Shown here: piece after piece, positions 53,529-60,909 of the stretch
Numbering within the stretch: the stretch's first letter is position 1
Layout: each line of letters opens with the position of its first letter
Source of the DNA: Paenibacillus sp. JNUCC-31
GTDB lineage: Bacteria > Bacillota > Bacilli > Paenibacillales > Paenibacillaceae
NCBI RefSeq assembly: GCF_014844075.1
Contig: NZ_CP062165.1
Location: forward strand, 5,766,001 to 5,830,000
Length of the DNA stretch: 64,000 nucleotides
Direction of reading: 5' to 3'
Made by a program: the position numbers and the translations under genes
Notes under the pieces: generated by a model
What the model was told of the DNA's origin: nothing
What the model saw: only the letters and a program-made list of their open reading frames with translations
The model's database searches: none

Positions 53529-53613
53529 TAAAAAACAGCTAATAGGATACAGCTTTTGAAAGTGTATGCCAACCCCCGTGGTTGTTCGGGTACTCTTGAG
53601 TGCAACGAAAAAA

Positions 53614-53655
53614 AGGCTCGCGAAATTGCTCTTAAGGCAAATCGCGAGCTTTTTT
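53614..53655. terminator. Shared terminator overlapping the end of a minus-strand gene
   Basis: GCTCGCGA (53616-53623) and TCGCGAGC (53642-53649), then T on both sides. On the minus strand the last codons of the gene at 53632-53838 form one arm of the stem. Confidence 0.85.
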
Positions 53656-53838
53656 GTTTGGTTTATTGAATATGAAATGCTGCACACATAGGCCTGCAAT
53701 CGCTCCGACAATACCAAAAAGCCCAACACTGGCCATGACTTCATTTGCCTGAAAGCGGAATAAAAAAGCGATGCCGCTCCCCAATGTCGTTCCTGCGAGA
53801 AATCCGAGAGAGATCCCTGTTTCTTTGGCTAACTTCAT
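53632..53838 (-). CDS. Small two-helix membrane protein
   Basis: 68 aa from the ATG at 53838 (AGGTGA upstream). Two hydrophobic segments are visible: ISLGFLAGTTLGSGIAFLF (about 8-26) and ASVGLFGIVGAIAGLCVQHF (about 35-54), then a basic tail. It resembles small YtxH-like or uncharacterised membrane proteins, but I do not recognise a family. It is convergent with padR and shares its terminator. Confidence 0.72.
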   Translation of the reverse strand: MKLAKETGISLGFLAGTTLGSGIAFLFRFQANEVMASVGLFGIVGAIAGLCVQHFIFNKPNKKARDLP

Positions 53839-53995
53839 AGGTTCACCTGCTTCGAAATGTGAGTTTAGGATTTGCAAATGTTTGAAACAGGAGGTAAAGT
53901 GTGATCAGGAAAAAACTCACAGTTTCCTTCCTTTTTTCATTTTGTGGTTTTATCCGTATTATTATGCATGACATTCTTAAGAGAGGTTGAGGCGA

Positions 53996-55150
53996 ATGAA
54001 TATGAACGAGCGAATTGCCACATGGAACGAAGAAGCTCAGAAATGTACTTGTGGGCATAAACACCGTTTGGTGCAAATGCGGGTGTATTTGGAGCATGGG
54101 GCGATTCAGCGGTTATCTGGCTATTTGTCGGAGCAAGGGTACAGACATGTGACCGTTGTATATGATAGAAATACGGGGCCGGCAGCGGGTTACGAAGTGG
54201 TAAAGAACATTCGGGAAGCAGGCGTTCATGTGGATGAGATATGCATGCCAGGGAACAAAGCGGGGGACGTTATTGCTGATGAGGCGGCAATTGTGCAAGT
54301 CTTGCTTGGTGTAAAACAGGAAAGCCAGGCCATTATTGCTGCGGGTTCAGGAACCATTCATGATCTGGTGCGATTCGTTTGCTCCAAAATGAACAAGCCG
54401 TTTCTGTCTGTACCCACAGCGGCTTCGGTCGACGGATTTACTTCGGCAGGTGCACCTCTTATTGTAAGCAGCGTCAAGCAGACGATCCAGGCGGTACCAC
54501 CTGAAGTCATTTTTGCCGATATTAATATATTGGAGCAAGCCCCCCAAGAGATGAATGCAGCCGGATTTGGAGACATGCTTGGCAAATATACATCACTGGC
54601 AGACTGGATGGTTTCCAGGGATCTTGGCGGCGAACCGTTCTGCCCCGTTGCTTATCGCATGACGGAAGAAGCGTTGAGGAACTGTGTCGATCATGTGCAG
54701 GAGATCGCCGAAGGACGGGCTGACGGGGTGACTGAATTGATGGATGCGCTGATCGTTTCAGGCATTTCCATGCTCATTATTGATCATTCTCGTCCTGCAT
54801 CCGGTGGTGAACATCATCTATCCCATCGATGGGAGATGGATCTGATGGAAGCGGGTCACCGACCCGTTCTGCATGGTGCCAAGGTGGGCGTGGCCAGTTC
54901 CCTGCTTACCGTAAAATACAAGGATCTTGCACAAAAATCCGATGAGCCGGCTTTCCGCATTTACAATTATCTGCCGGATGCATCTCAGCTTACAGCATGG
55001 CTAGGACACGTAGGAGGCCCTACTACAACAGAACAACTAGGTGTAACCGCAGAGATGGTTGAGCATGCTTGGACCACAGCACATTTGCTTCGCGATCGGT
55101 ATACAGGATTGAAATACATCAATGAGGTTCTTCATGCGGGTTTAAAATAA
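53996..55150 (+). CDS. egsA: sn-Glycerol-1-phosphate dehydrogenase (AraM/EgsA)
   Basis: 384 aa from the ATG at 53996 (AGAGG upstream; in-frame TTG at 53987 and ATG at 54002 are alternatives). It is a metal-dependent NAD(P)H dehydrogenase that reduces dihydroxyacetone phosphate to glycerol 1-phosphate. In Bacillales this feeds heptaprenylglyceryl phosphate synthesis by PcrB. The NAD-binding motif is AAGSGTIHDLVRFV (about 118-131), and PTAASVDGFTSAGAP and the metal ligands in SGGEHHLSHRWE and HGAKVGVAS are intact. The first residues (CTCGHKH) contain a Cys pair. It is the homologue of B. subtilis AraM. No araABD genes are adjacent here, but AraR-like boxes lie downstream. Confidence 0.93.
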   Translation: MNMNERIATWNEEAQKCTCGHKHRLVQMRVYLEHGAIQRLSGYLSEQGYRHVTVVYDRNTGPAAGYEVVKNIREAGVHVDEICMPGNKAGDVIADEAAIVQVLLGVKQESQAIIAAGSGTIHDLVRFVCSKMNKPFLSVPTAASVDGFTSAGAPLIVSSVKQTIQAVPPEVIFADINILEQAPQEMNAAGFGDMLGKYTSLADWMVSRDLGGEPFCPVAYRMTEEALRNCVDHVQEIAEGRADGVTELMDALIVSGISMLIIDHSRPASGGEHHLSHRWEMDLMEAGHRPVLHGAKVGVASSLLTVKYKDLAQKSDEPAFRIYNYLPDASQLTAWLGHVGGPTTTEQLGVTAEMVEHAWTTAHLLRDRYTGLKYINEVLHAGLK

Positions 55151-55188
55151 AGTCAAAATCATAGGGACCAATTCCATATTATGCTCTT

Positions 55189-55204
55189 TGTTGTACGTAC
55201 AAAT
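55189..55204. promoter_or_regulatory. AraR-like operator box 1
   Basis: TGTTGTACGTACAAAT matches the AraR-type 16-bp palindrome ATTTGTACGTACAAAT in 14 positions. It lies 39 bp downstream of the egsA stop. The consensus is recalled from B. subtilis literature. Confidence 0.6.
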
Positions 55205-55376
55205 TATGGGTGGTTATGTATCATGTATAAGACAAGTTTAGTTTGTTCGGAGAGCTGGGTTTATGATGCGAGATTCTAAGTATCATATCATGAGGAATGG
55301 TCAATTTCATATTATATAAGGCACTCAATGGATCAGGGCAATCGTTGTACAAGCTAAAATAGAGGATCGTTTTCAG

Positions 55377-55404
55377 CCTTTTCCTTTTGGGGAAGAGGTT
55401 TTTT
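55377..55404 (+). terminator. Terminator downstream of egsA
   Basis: CCTTTTCC (55377-55384) and GGAAGAGG (55391-55398) with a 6-nt loop, then TTTTTT. Confidence 0.6.
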
Positions 55405-55429
55405 CTCGTTTGCTGGCAGAGTTTTAACA

Positions 55430-55445
55430 AATTGTCCGTACAAAT
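55430..55445. promoter_or_regulatory. AraR-like operator box 2
   Basis: AATTGTCCGTACAAAT also matches the AraR-type palindrome in 14 of 16 positions. It is 241 bp from box 1, about 23 helical turns, with no gene between them. Confidence 0.55.
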
Positions 55446-55468
55446 ATTTCATGAAGATAAGCATGTTA

Positions 55469-55511
55469 GAAAGGCTCTGTCTTTCCCTTGGGAATGGACA
55501 GAGCCTTTTGG
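55469..55511. terminator. Bidirectional terminator of the HTH gene
   Basis: AAGGCTCTGTC (55471-55481) and GACAGAGCCTT (55497-55507). T residues lie on both sides, so it can stop the minus-strand gene at 55528-56124. Confidence 0.75.
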
Positions 55512-55527
55512 TTGTTCGCTCATGTAG

Positions 55528-56124
55528 TTAGTTATTGTGACGATCTTTCAAGATGACATCTGCGAACAAAATAGTTTTCGGGATGCGGAAAAATTGTTCC
55601 GCTTGTTCCTGAAACGTTGCGGAAGGCAGCGTTCCCTGATGCAGCCATTTGCGGAAAGTGCCGGGGTGAACCCCGATCCAGTGGCTGACATCTGTCACCG
55701 ACAAATCATGGACCATACACAAGCCTGTCAGAATACGGTTGCTAACCGGAGAACGGGTCACCGTACGCTTCATGAAACGGGAAGGCTCGGGCTGACAAAT
55801 GACCGGGCTTTGACGAACCACTTCTTCATTGAAAAGAATGTGGCGCGGGTAGCCAAGCAGTTGACATGCCTTGTCCAAATTGGTACTGCCGGGTATCCGT
55901 CCTTCATACACCCACGCACTGACACTGCGTGAAGAGATGGATAGGTCTTCGGCGAGCTGGGACAACTTGATATCATTGGCCATCAGCACGGCTAGAAGAA
56001 CACGGTTACGGATTTGACAGCGTGTCGGCTTTCGGAATCGTTTGACACGGACGCCTTTCCCCAAATATTTACGGTTGATCAGAGACCACGCCTGGATGGA
56101 ATGTTGTTCTGGTTGATTAGGCAT
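55528..56124 (-). CDS. Double helix-turn-helix regulator (unnamed family)
   Basis: 198 aa from the ATG at 56124 (GGAGG upstream). It contains two XRE-like helix-turn-helix segments: IKLSQLAEDLSISSRSVSAW (about 52-71, followed by VYEGRIPGSTNLDKACQLLG) and LSVTDVSHWIGVHPGTFRKW (about 140-159, followed by LHQGTLPSATFQEQAEQFF). The two halves each end in a ...FRIPKTILFADV-like or ...YPRHILFNEEV segment, indicating an internal duplication. It is probably a DNA-binding regulator. I do not recognise a named family, and the targets are unknown. Confidence 0.78.
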   Translation of the reverse strand: MPNQPEQHSIQAWSLINRKYLGKGVRVKRFRKPTRCQIRNRVLLAVLMANDIKLSQLAEDLSISSRSVSAWVYEGRIPGSTNLDKACQLLGYPRHILFNEEVVRQSPVICQPEPSRFMKRTVTRSPVSNRILTGLCMVHDLSVTDVSHWIGVHPGTFRKWLHQGTLPSATFQEQAEQFFRIPKTILFADVILKDRHNN

Positions 56125-56570
56125 ATTTCCTCCGATTTTTTTAACCAAATACTACAATAAGTACGGGGGTACTTTCAAGTGCCGGGTGTACCTGATTCAA
56201 ACAAGCTGGTGCGCGAATCCGCTGCAAAGGAGGAGTTATGAACTAGACTAAACGAAATTCACATCCTAGTATATTCCTAGATTACAATGATTCACTAAAT
56301 TTAAGGGATCAAATAGATGATGAATAAAAATAAATTAAGTCTAATTACCTATGAATAGGACTATAGTACTTTTCTGCAATTTTTGTTGATATGATGCGGT
56401 TTATTTCCCTGTTTTACCCATAAAAAATTCATTTTTGTTAATGGGATAATATTACAATATGCACAAATCTGAAATTAGAAATCCGCGAGTTCAGTCTGAT
56501 ATATGTCCTGTCAAAATCTCTTACTATTGCATAACTTGTATGGAGACAAATGAGAGAAGAGGTGAGTAAC
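56125..56570. other. Gene-free region with an orphan ribosome binding site
   Basis: I see no confident gene here. A perfect AAAGGAGGAG (56226-56235) lies before ATG-AAC-TAG (56238-56246), a two-codon reading frame. The rest (56247-56549) is AT-rich and uninformative, apart from a short reading frame remnant I could not assign. Confidence 0.5.
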
Positions 56571-57086
56571 GTGAATCCATCGGTAAGTACCTTTGCTGCC
56601 ATTTCAGGGGCAATCATGACATTTGCTTTTGGTGGATGGGATCAGTTGCTTAGCCTGCTGGCGGTTGCAATGGCTGTGGATTACATTACGGGTCTCGCGG
56701 CAGCAGTAAGATCGGGGGACGGATTGAATAGTAATATCGGATTTTGGGGGCTTGCGCGCAAAGGTCTGATGCTGACAGTTATTCTGCTTGCCCACCGAAT
56801 TGACATGCTGATGGGGACTGACATTATCAAAGGGGGAGCCATCTATTTCTATCTCGTGAATGAGCTTATATCCATTACCGAAAATTATGCCCGCATCGGG
56901 CTTCCGTTGCCAAACAAGCTCAGACAGGCTATAGCAGTGCTTAAGAAACAGGAAGATTTATCTGATCGGGAATGGCCCCAACCACAGCCGGATGCGGAGA
57001 ATAAGAAGACGGAAGAACAACCGTCCGGTGCGGATAAGGAAAAGCAGTCAGACCCGACTGAACAGGGGAATGACAAGCTTCAGTAG
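56571..57086 (+). CDS. Phage-type holin family protein
   Basis: 171 aa from the GTG at 56571 (AGAGGTGA upstream); an ATG at 56550 with GGAG is an alternative. The three hydrophobic segments include TFAAISGAIMTFAFGG, LLSLLAVAMAVDYITGLAAA and IGFWGLARKGLMLTVILLAH. The D[YI]ITG core is that of the phage_holin_4_1 family (holin of toxin secretion/lysis systems). The C-terminal 45 residues are hydrophilic and Glu/Gln-rich. No endolysin or phage structural genes are nearby, so it may be a chromosomal holin-like protein with another role. Confidence 0.85.
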   Translation: MNPSVSTFAAISGAIMTFAFGGWDQLLSLLAVAMAVDYITGLAAAVRSGDGLNSNIGFWGLARKGLMLTVILLAHRIDMLMGTDIIKGGAIYFYLVNELISITENYARIGLPLPNKLRQAIAVLKKQEDLSDREWPQPQPDAENKKTEEQPSGADKEKQSDPTEQGNDKLQ

Positions 57087-57239
57087 AAACCCGGGGCGAA
57101 TAAAAGTATCTCTGATTAAATTGTCGTTGAAGAGAACGTTTCCAAGTATCCTTTCGTAATAGAGGACGTTATGATATATTTTGGATACACGAAAATTCAT
57201 TCCTACCAATTAATTATACTTAAATGAGGTGCTTGTCTA

Positions 57240-57527
57240 ATGATTAAACATATTGTGCTGTTTAAAATGAAAGATCGTTCGCCTGAAAGTATTGAAGCGG
57301 CTGCCAATGTTCTTCGCAATCTGCAAGGGAAAATTGATGTTCTTATTTCGCTTGAAGTGGGTGTGGACGTGCTTCGTTCGGAGAGATCCTTCGACATTTC
57401 ACTTACGGCGGAATTTGCATCTCTGGAGGATCTCCAGGCATACCAGGTGCATCCACTACATCAGGAAGTGATCCAATATATGAACCAAGTCAGAGAGCAG
57501 TCGATTGCGGTGGACTACGAAATCTAA
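57240..57527 (+). CDS. Dabb (stress-responsive alpha-beta barrel) protein
   Basis: 95 aa, the normal length. The N terminus MIKHIVLFKMKDRSPESIEA and the ISLEVGVDV and DISLTAEFASLEDLQAYQVH segments identify the Dabb/ferredoxin-like dimeric barrel family. Such proteins are often of unknown function, some stress-inducible and some enzymatic (olivetolic acid cyclase-like). GAGGTGC precedes the ATG. It is separated from the following genes by 39 bp. Confidence 0.9.
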   Translation: MIKHIVLFKMKDRSPESIEAAANVLRNLQGKIDVLISLEVGVDVLRSERSFDISLTAEFASLEDLQAYQVHPLHQEVIQYMNQVREQSIAVDYEI

Positions 57528-57565
57528 TCTGTTACTCATTTTATTTTGGTTAAAGGGGACTGTGC

Positions 57566-57676
57566 ATGAGCGATTTAAGAGACGTTATGGAATTTTTATA
57601 TATTTTTATCGTGTTTCTGATCGCTTGTCCTGTGATATTATTTTGGCTTAAGCGAAGAGGAAAACGGAACCGATAA
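57566..57676 (+). CDS. 36-aa small membrane protein
   Basis: A short frame starting ATG at 57566 and ending TAA at 57674-57676. AAAGGGG lies seven bases upstream. The peptide is MSDLRDVMEFLYIFIVFLI, then ACPVILFWLKRRGKRNR: one hydrophobic segment (about 10-28) followed by a strongly basic tail, as in single-pass membrane peptides. It lies 38 bp after Dabb and 24 bp before the HEPN gene, so it may be co-transcribed with them. The function is unknown. Confidence 0.68.
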   Translation: MSDLRDVMEFLYIFIVFLIACPVILFWLKRRGKRNR

Positions 57677-57700
57677 TTCAGTGAACGGGACGTGAACAGA

Positions 57701-58162
57701 TTGTATTATGTAAACAGGGAACAAATTGCCCGCCGGCTTGCTGCCATTCCGGATGTGGCCGAGGGCCTTCGCAGCGTGTCAAAAACCTGGGATGGCAGTC
57801 TCATGCTGGGTATGGTTCAGGAACGTTGTCTTCATCTGGCCATCGAGATTGTTACCGATGTGGGGAGTTACCTCATAGACGGCTTCATCATGCGTGATGC
57901 GAGCAGTTATGACGACATTATACAGATTAACCATGAAGAGAAGGTTTTTGATGATGCAACCTATGAGGTGCTTAGTCGCCTCGTATTGTTGCGCAAGCCG
58001 CTGGTACAGGACTATTACAACTGGGAACGTGCTGAACTGCACCCGCTGAGCAGTGACTTGTCAGACGTGCTTGAACGTTTTTCCGAACAGGTCAGTACCT
58101 ATGTGGAAAAAGAACTCGGGCCATTCCAAACTGCACAGGCCGAGGGACAGAGCAAGGAATGA
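57701..58162 (+). CDS. HEPN/DUF86 (YutE-like) protein with altered RNase motif
   Basis: 153 aa. The TTG at 57701 has GGGA ten bases upstream and gives the family-like start MYYVNREQIARRL; a GTG at 57692 is an alternative. Family features: the ERCLHLAIEIVTDVGSYLID helix, SYDDIIQINHEEKVFD, and LVLLRKPLVQDYYN. The HEPN RNase motif of HepT toxins is R-x4-H (FRN-LVH). Here Arg98 is retained but the His position is Gln103 (RKPLVQ). No MntA/antitoxin nucleotidyltransferase gene is adjacent. It is probably not an active RNase toxin but a conserved housekeeping relative (inference). Confidence 0.8.
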   Translation: MYYVNREQIARRLAAIPDVAEGLRSVSKTWDGSLMLGMVQERCLHLAIEIVTDVGSYLIDGFIMRDASSYDDIIQINHEEKVFDDATYEVLSRLVLLRKPLVQDYYNWERAELHPLSSDLSDVLERFSEQVSTYVEKELGPFQTAQAEGQSKE

Positions 58163-58173
58163 GGGGAAACAGC

Positions 58174-59079
58174 ATGACGAGCGAATGGAAAGAAGATAGA
58201 GAAGGAAAACAAGAAACGAATGACACACCTTCCGGATTTCATCCGGTATATATGATTGAACTTTTATTTCAGGAACGTCCCGAAGTAGACCGTGCACGTT
58301 TGCAGGAGGCACTGAATCGTCATACCGGACAAGTCCGGCTTGACGTGAAACAAGGAAATGCAGAGCATACTCCTGAGATGCTGGTTTTCTACCATTTGAA
58401 CCATAAAGTCTCTTTTCAGGAAGGTGACATTCCCGCACAGACTTGTATGCTTCCGGTTACTGAAATTGCAGATCGTGCCCGTTTTGGAGGGGCTTTGCAG
58501 CAAGCCTGGCATTGGCCAGAAGCAGGACAAGCTATGAAAACGATCCAATATTCCATCCGGCTTCATGATATGTTCACGGCTGCCATGCCACGCAAACAGC
58601 GGCTTGAATTGTTCCAAAAGACGATTCAGGCGGTCATGGAAGTGTTGCCTTGTGAGGCGTTGTATTGGTATGGCAGTGACAAATTGGTTGAACCGGAAGC
58701 CTATATGCAGTCACAGGAACGTGAAGAACATCTCTATGCTGCGATGAATGTGCGTATGTACCAGGCGGGAGGCACTGAGGAACAGCGTCAGCTGGTTATG
58801 GACACGGTTGGTCTGTCAGCGCTGGGTGTGCCTGATGTTCAGTGTCATTTCATTGGGCTTGATCCAGATACGGTAGCCCAGACATTATTGGGTGCGGCAT
58901 ATTACATATTTGATCAGGGGGATGTTCTGCAGGACGGACAGACGCTGGGATCTTCCGGCGGACGTCGTTGGCGTTGTGAGCATCAAGCGGCACTGATTGC
59001 ACCAGGACGATATGTGATTGATCTGGACCCGGGAGAAGAACATACCGCTGCTCCTCTTGAGCCAGCCCGGCAAACCTAG
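58174..59079 (+). CDS. DUF4261-domain protein
   Basis: 301 aa from the ATG at 58174 (GAGGGG upstream); an ATG at 58159 overlapping the previous gene is an alternative. The predicted family features are the start VYMIELLFQERPEVDRARLQ, followed by ALYWYGSDKLVEPEAYM, MNVRMYQ and MDTVGLSALGVPDVQCHF. The family is uncharacterised. The protein is soluble with no signal peptide. It is immediately downstream of the HEPN gene, so it is likely in an operon with the small membrane protein, HEPN and Dabb genes. Confidence 0.75.
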   Translation: MTSEWKEDREGKQETNDTPSGFHPVYMIELLFQERPEVDRARLQEALNRHTGQVRLDVKQGNAEHTPEMLVFYHLNHKVSFQEGDIPAQTCMLPVTEIADRARFGGALQQAWHWPEAGQAMKTIQYSIRLHDMFTAAMPRKQRLELFQKTIQAVMEVLPCEALYWYGSDKLVEPEAYMQSQEREEHLYAAMNVRMYQAGGTEEQRQLVMDTVGLSALGVPDVQCHFIGLDPDTVAQTLLGAAYYIFDQGDVLQDGQTLGSSGGRRWRCEHQAALIAPGRYVIDLDPGEEHTAAPLEPARQT

Positions 59080-59266
59080 GGTTATTATGCTGTCGTCAGA
59101 AGGTGCGGATAAGGAGCCTAGAATTTTTTTTGCTACCCGGAGTGTCAGGTCAAGCCCTTGTTGCTTATACTGCATCAACAGAGTAGGCATTCGCCCGGAT
59201 TGACGAGCAACAGAGTGTGTTGCTTGGTTAATCGGTACTTCATTAAGGTAAAGGGAGAGATGTGAC

Positions 59267-59653
59267 GTGAAGGATTCAAACAAAAGTTTGTTGTGGGGCG
59301 CATTAATCGGTTCAGTTGTAGGTTCGGTGACAGCTCTGTTGCTGGCGCCAAAATCCGGACGTGAGTTGCGTCAGGACATTTCGGAAGGTGCACGCCAGGT
59401 GAGTGAGAAAGGTCAGGAACTGGCCAGCAAGGTGGGCGAACAAAGCTCACAGATCGTATCCAAAGTAAAAGAGACGGCAGATGTGGTCATCCAGGATATC
59501 CAATCCTGGCGCAATTGCGCTGAAGGGAAAGAGGTGCGCGTATCTGCAGTCATCAGTGATACCGATTCTTCCATTAATTCAGATGCATCGAATGAGTCGG
59601 GTATTGAAGTTGTCGCAAAGCTTCCTGTGGATGATTCCAAAGATAACATCTAA
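59267..59653 (+). CDS. YtxH-like general stress protein
   Basis: 128 aa. The start is GTG at 59267 with AAGGGAGAG eight bases upstream. An N-terminal transmembrane helix (LLWGALIGSVVGSVTALLLA) is followed by the family signature PKSGRELRQDISEGARQVSE and amphipathic helices, then an acidic tail. YtxH-like proteins of Bacillus belong to the general stress regulon. The length and motif fit. It is preceded by a 187-bp gap containing a hairpin (AGCAACA/TGTTGCT at 59206-59224) without a T run. Confidence 0.88.
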   Translation: MKDSNKSLLWGALIGSVVGSVTALLLAPKSGRELRQDISEGARQVSEKGQELASKVGEQSSQIVSKVKETADVVIQDIQSWRNCAEGKEVRVSAVISDTDSSINSDASNESGIEVVAKLPVDDSKDNI

Positions 59654-59669
59654 AGCAAAGCTTGAAGCG

Positions 59670-59710
59670 AGCAGGCTTTCCTCCATCTGGGAGGGGAGCC
59701 TGCTTTGTTG
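59670..59710 (+). terminator. Terminator of the ytxH-like gene
   Basis: AGCAGGCT (59670-59677) and AGCCTGCT (59697-59704), an inner CCTCC/GGAGG stem, then TTTG. Confidence 0.7.
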
Positions 59711-59875
59711 TGTGTGTAGCGTGAAACTGCTTGCAAGGCATTTTTGTTTGAACCCTGTGATGAAATCGGGTAAGATGTAGGTACCTTTTTGCCGGAAAGT
59801 TCATACGGTAGGAAGAAAGCTCTGGAAACCAATCGTTATCAGAACCAATTCAATAAAGAAGGAAGCGGTGTGTTC

Positions 59876-60685
59876 GTGCAGCAAGCAATCGCTATATTAG
59901 ACTCCGGTGTAGGGGGATTAACTGTCGCAAAGGAAGTCATGCGTCAACTCCCGCGGGAAAAGATCATCTATTTTGGAGATACTGCCCGGACACCGTACGG
60001 ACCCCGTTCGTCCGAACAAGTTAAACAATTTACGGAACAAATCGTTGATTTCTTGATCCAGTTCAATCCGAAGGTTATTGTTATCGCCTGTAATACGGCT
60101 ACTGCAGCAGCGCTCGACTATATTCGAGCCAAGGTGAATGTGCCTGTCATCGGTGTTATTCATCCAGGAGCGCGAGCAGCCATCACAGCCACACGCACAG
60201 GACGAATCGGTGTCATTGGCACCGTGGGAACGATTGGAAGTGGTGCGTATACGTCTGCACTCAAACAGTTGTCTCCCTATATTGATGTGGTCAGTCAGGC
60301 TTGTCCGGCACTTGTGCCGTTGGTGGAGCAAGGCGAATTCCGTTCCGAGCAAACGACAAGTACGGTGGAGCAATCTTTAGGCCAGATCAAACAGCAGCCG
60401 ATTGATTGTCTCATTCTGGGTTGTACGCACTATCCTTTTCTCATGGATACCATTCAGGAGGTTATGGGACAGGAAGTGAAGCTGATCAGTTCGGCAGATG
60501 AAACGGCGAGGGAAATCAGCACGATTTTGTATGATAAACGAAAATTGGCCAGTGGGGATGAGACACCAGTTCATCAGTTTTTTTGCACAGGGGACCCACG
60601 CATGTTCCAGAATATTACTCGCCAATGGTTGGGAGAGCAAATCTCCAAGACGCCAGTTGTATGGCAGGTTACGAAATTATCATAG
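59876..60685 (+). CDS. racE: Glutamate racemase
   Basis: 269 aa from the GTG at 59876 (AAGGAAG ten bases upstream; GTG at 59870 is possible). It converts L- to D-glutamate for peptidoglycan. The first active-site motif is ILDSGVGGLTVAKEVMRQLP, the first catalytic Cys is in VIACNTATAAALDYI and the second in LGCTHYPFLMD. GDTARTPYGPRS is also typical. The product matches the 270-aa RacE/MurI enzymes of Bacilli. It is monocistronic here with its own terminator. Confidence 0.96.
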   Translation: MQQAIAILDSGVGGLTVAKEVMRQLPREKIIYFGDTARTPYGPRSSEQVKQFTEQIVDFLIQFNPKVIVIACNTATAAALDYIRAKVNVPVIGVIHPGARAAITATRTGRIGVIGTVGTIGSGAYTSALKQLSPYIDVVSQACPALVPLVEQGEFRSEQTTSTVEQSLGQIKQQPIDCLILGCTHYPFLMDTIQEVMGQEVKLISSADETAREISTILYDKRKLASGDETPVHQFFCTGDPRMFQNITRQWLGEQISKTPVVWQVTKLS

Positions 60686-60716
60686 CTTCATTCTTAAATT
60701 CATTTTGTTTGGTGAG

Positions 60717-60746
60717 CCCGGAACCGTTAGCGTTCCGGGATTTTTT
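60717..60746 (+). terminator. Terminator of racE
   Basis: The 8-bp arms CCCGGAAC and GTTCCGGG with a 7-nt loop, followed by ATTTTTTG. Confidence 0.9.
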
Positions 60747-60909
60747 GATATATCAGAACGTACAGGCTACAAGAGTTATGTTGGAATAATTCGCGCGATT
60801 CGTGTCACATGACGGACAACCAGATCCGCATACATATTATATACAATAAGTGCACACGTAAGAAAAGGACAGGAGATTACACCGTTTCCTACAGGGAAAG
60901 GAGAAGAAC

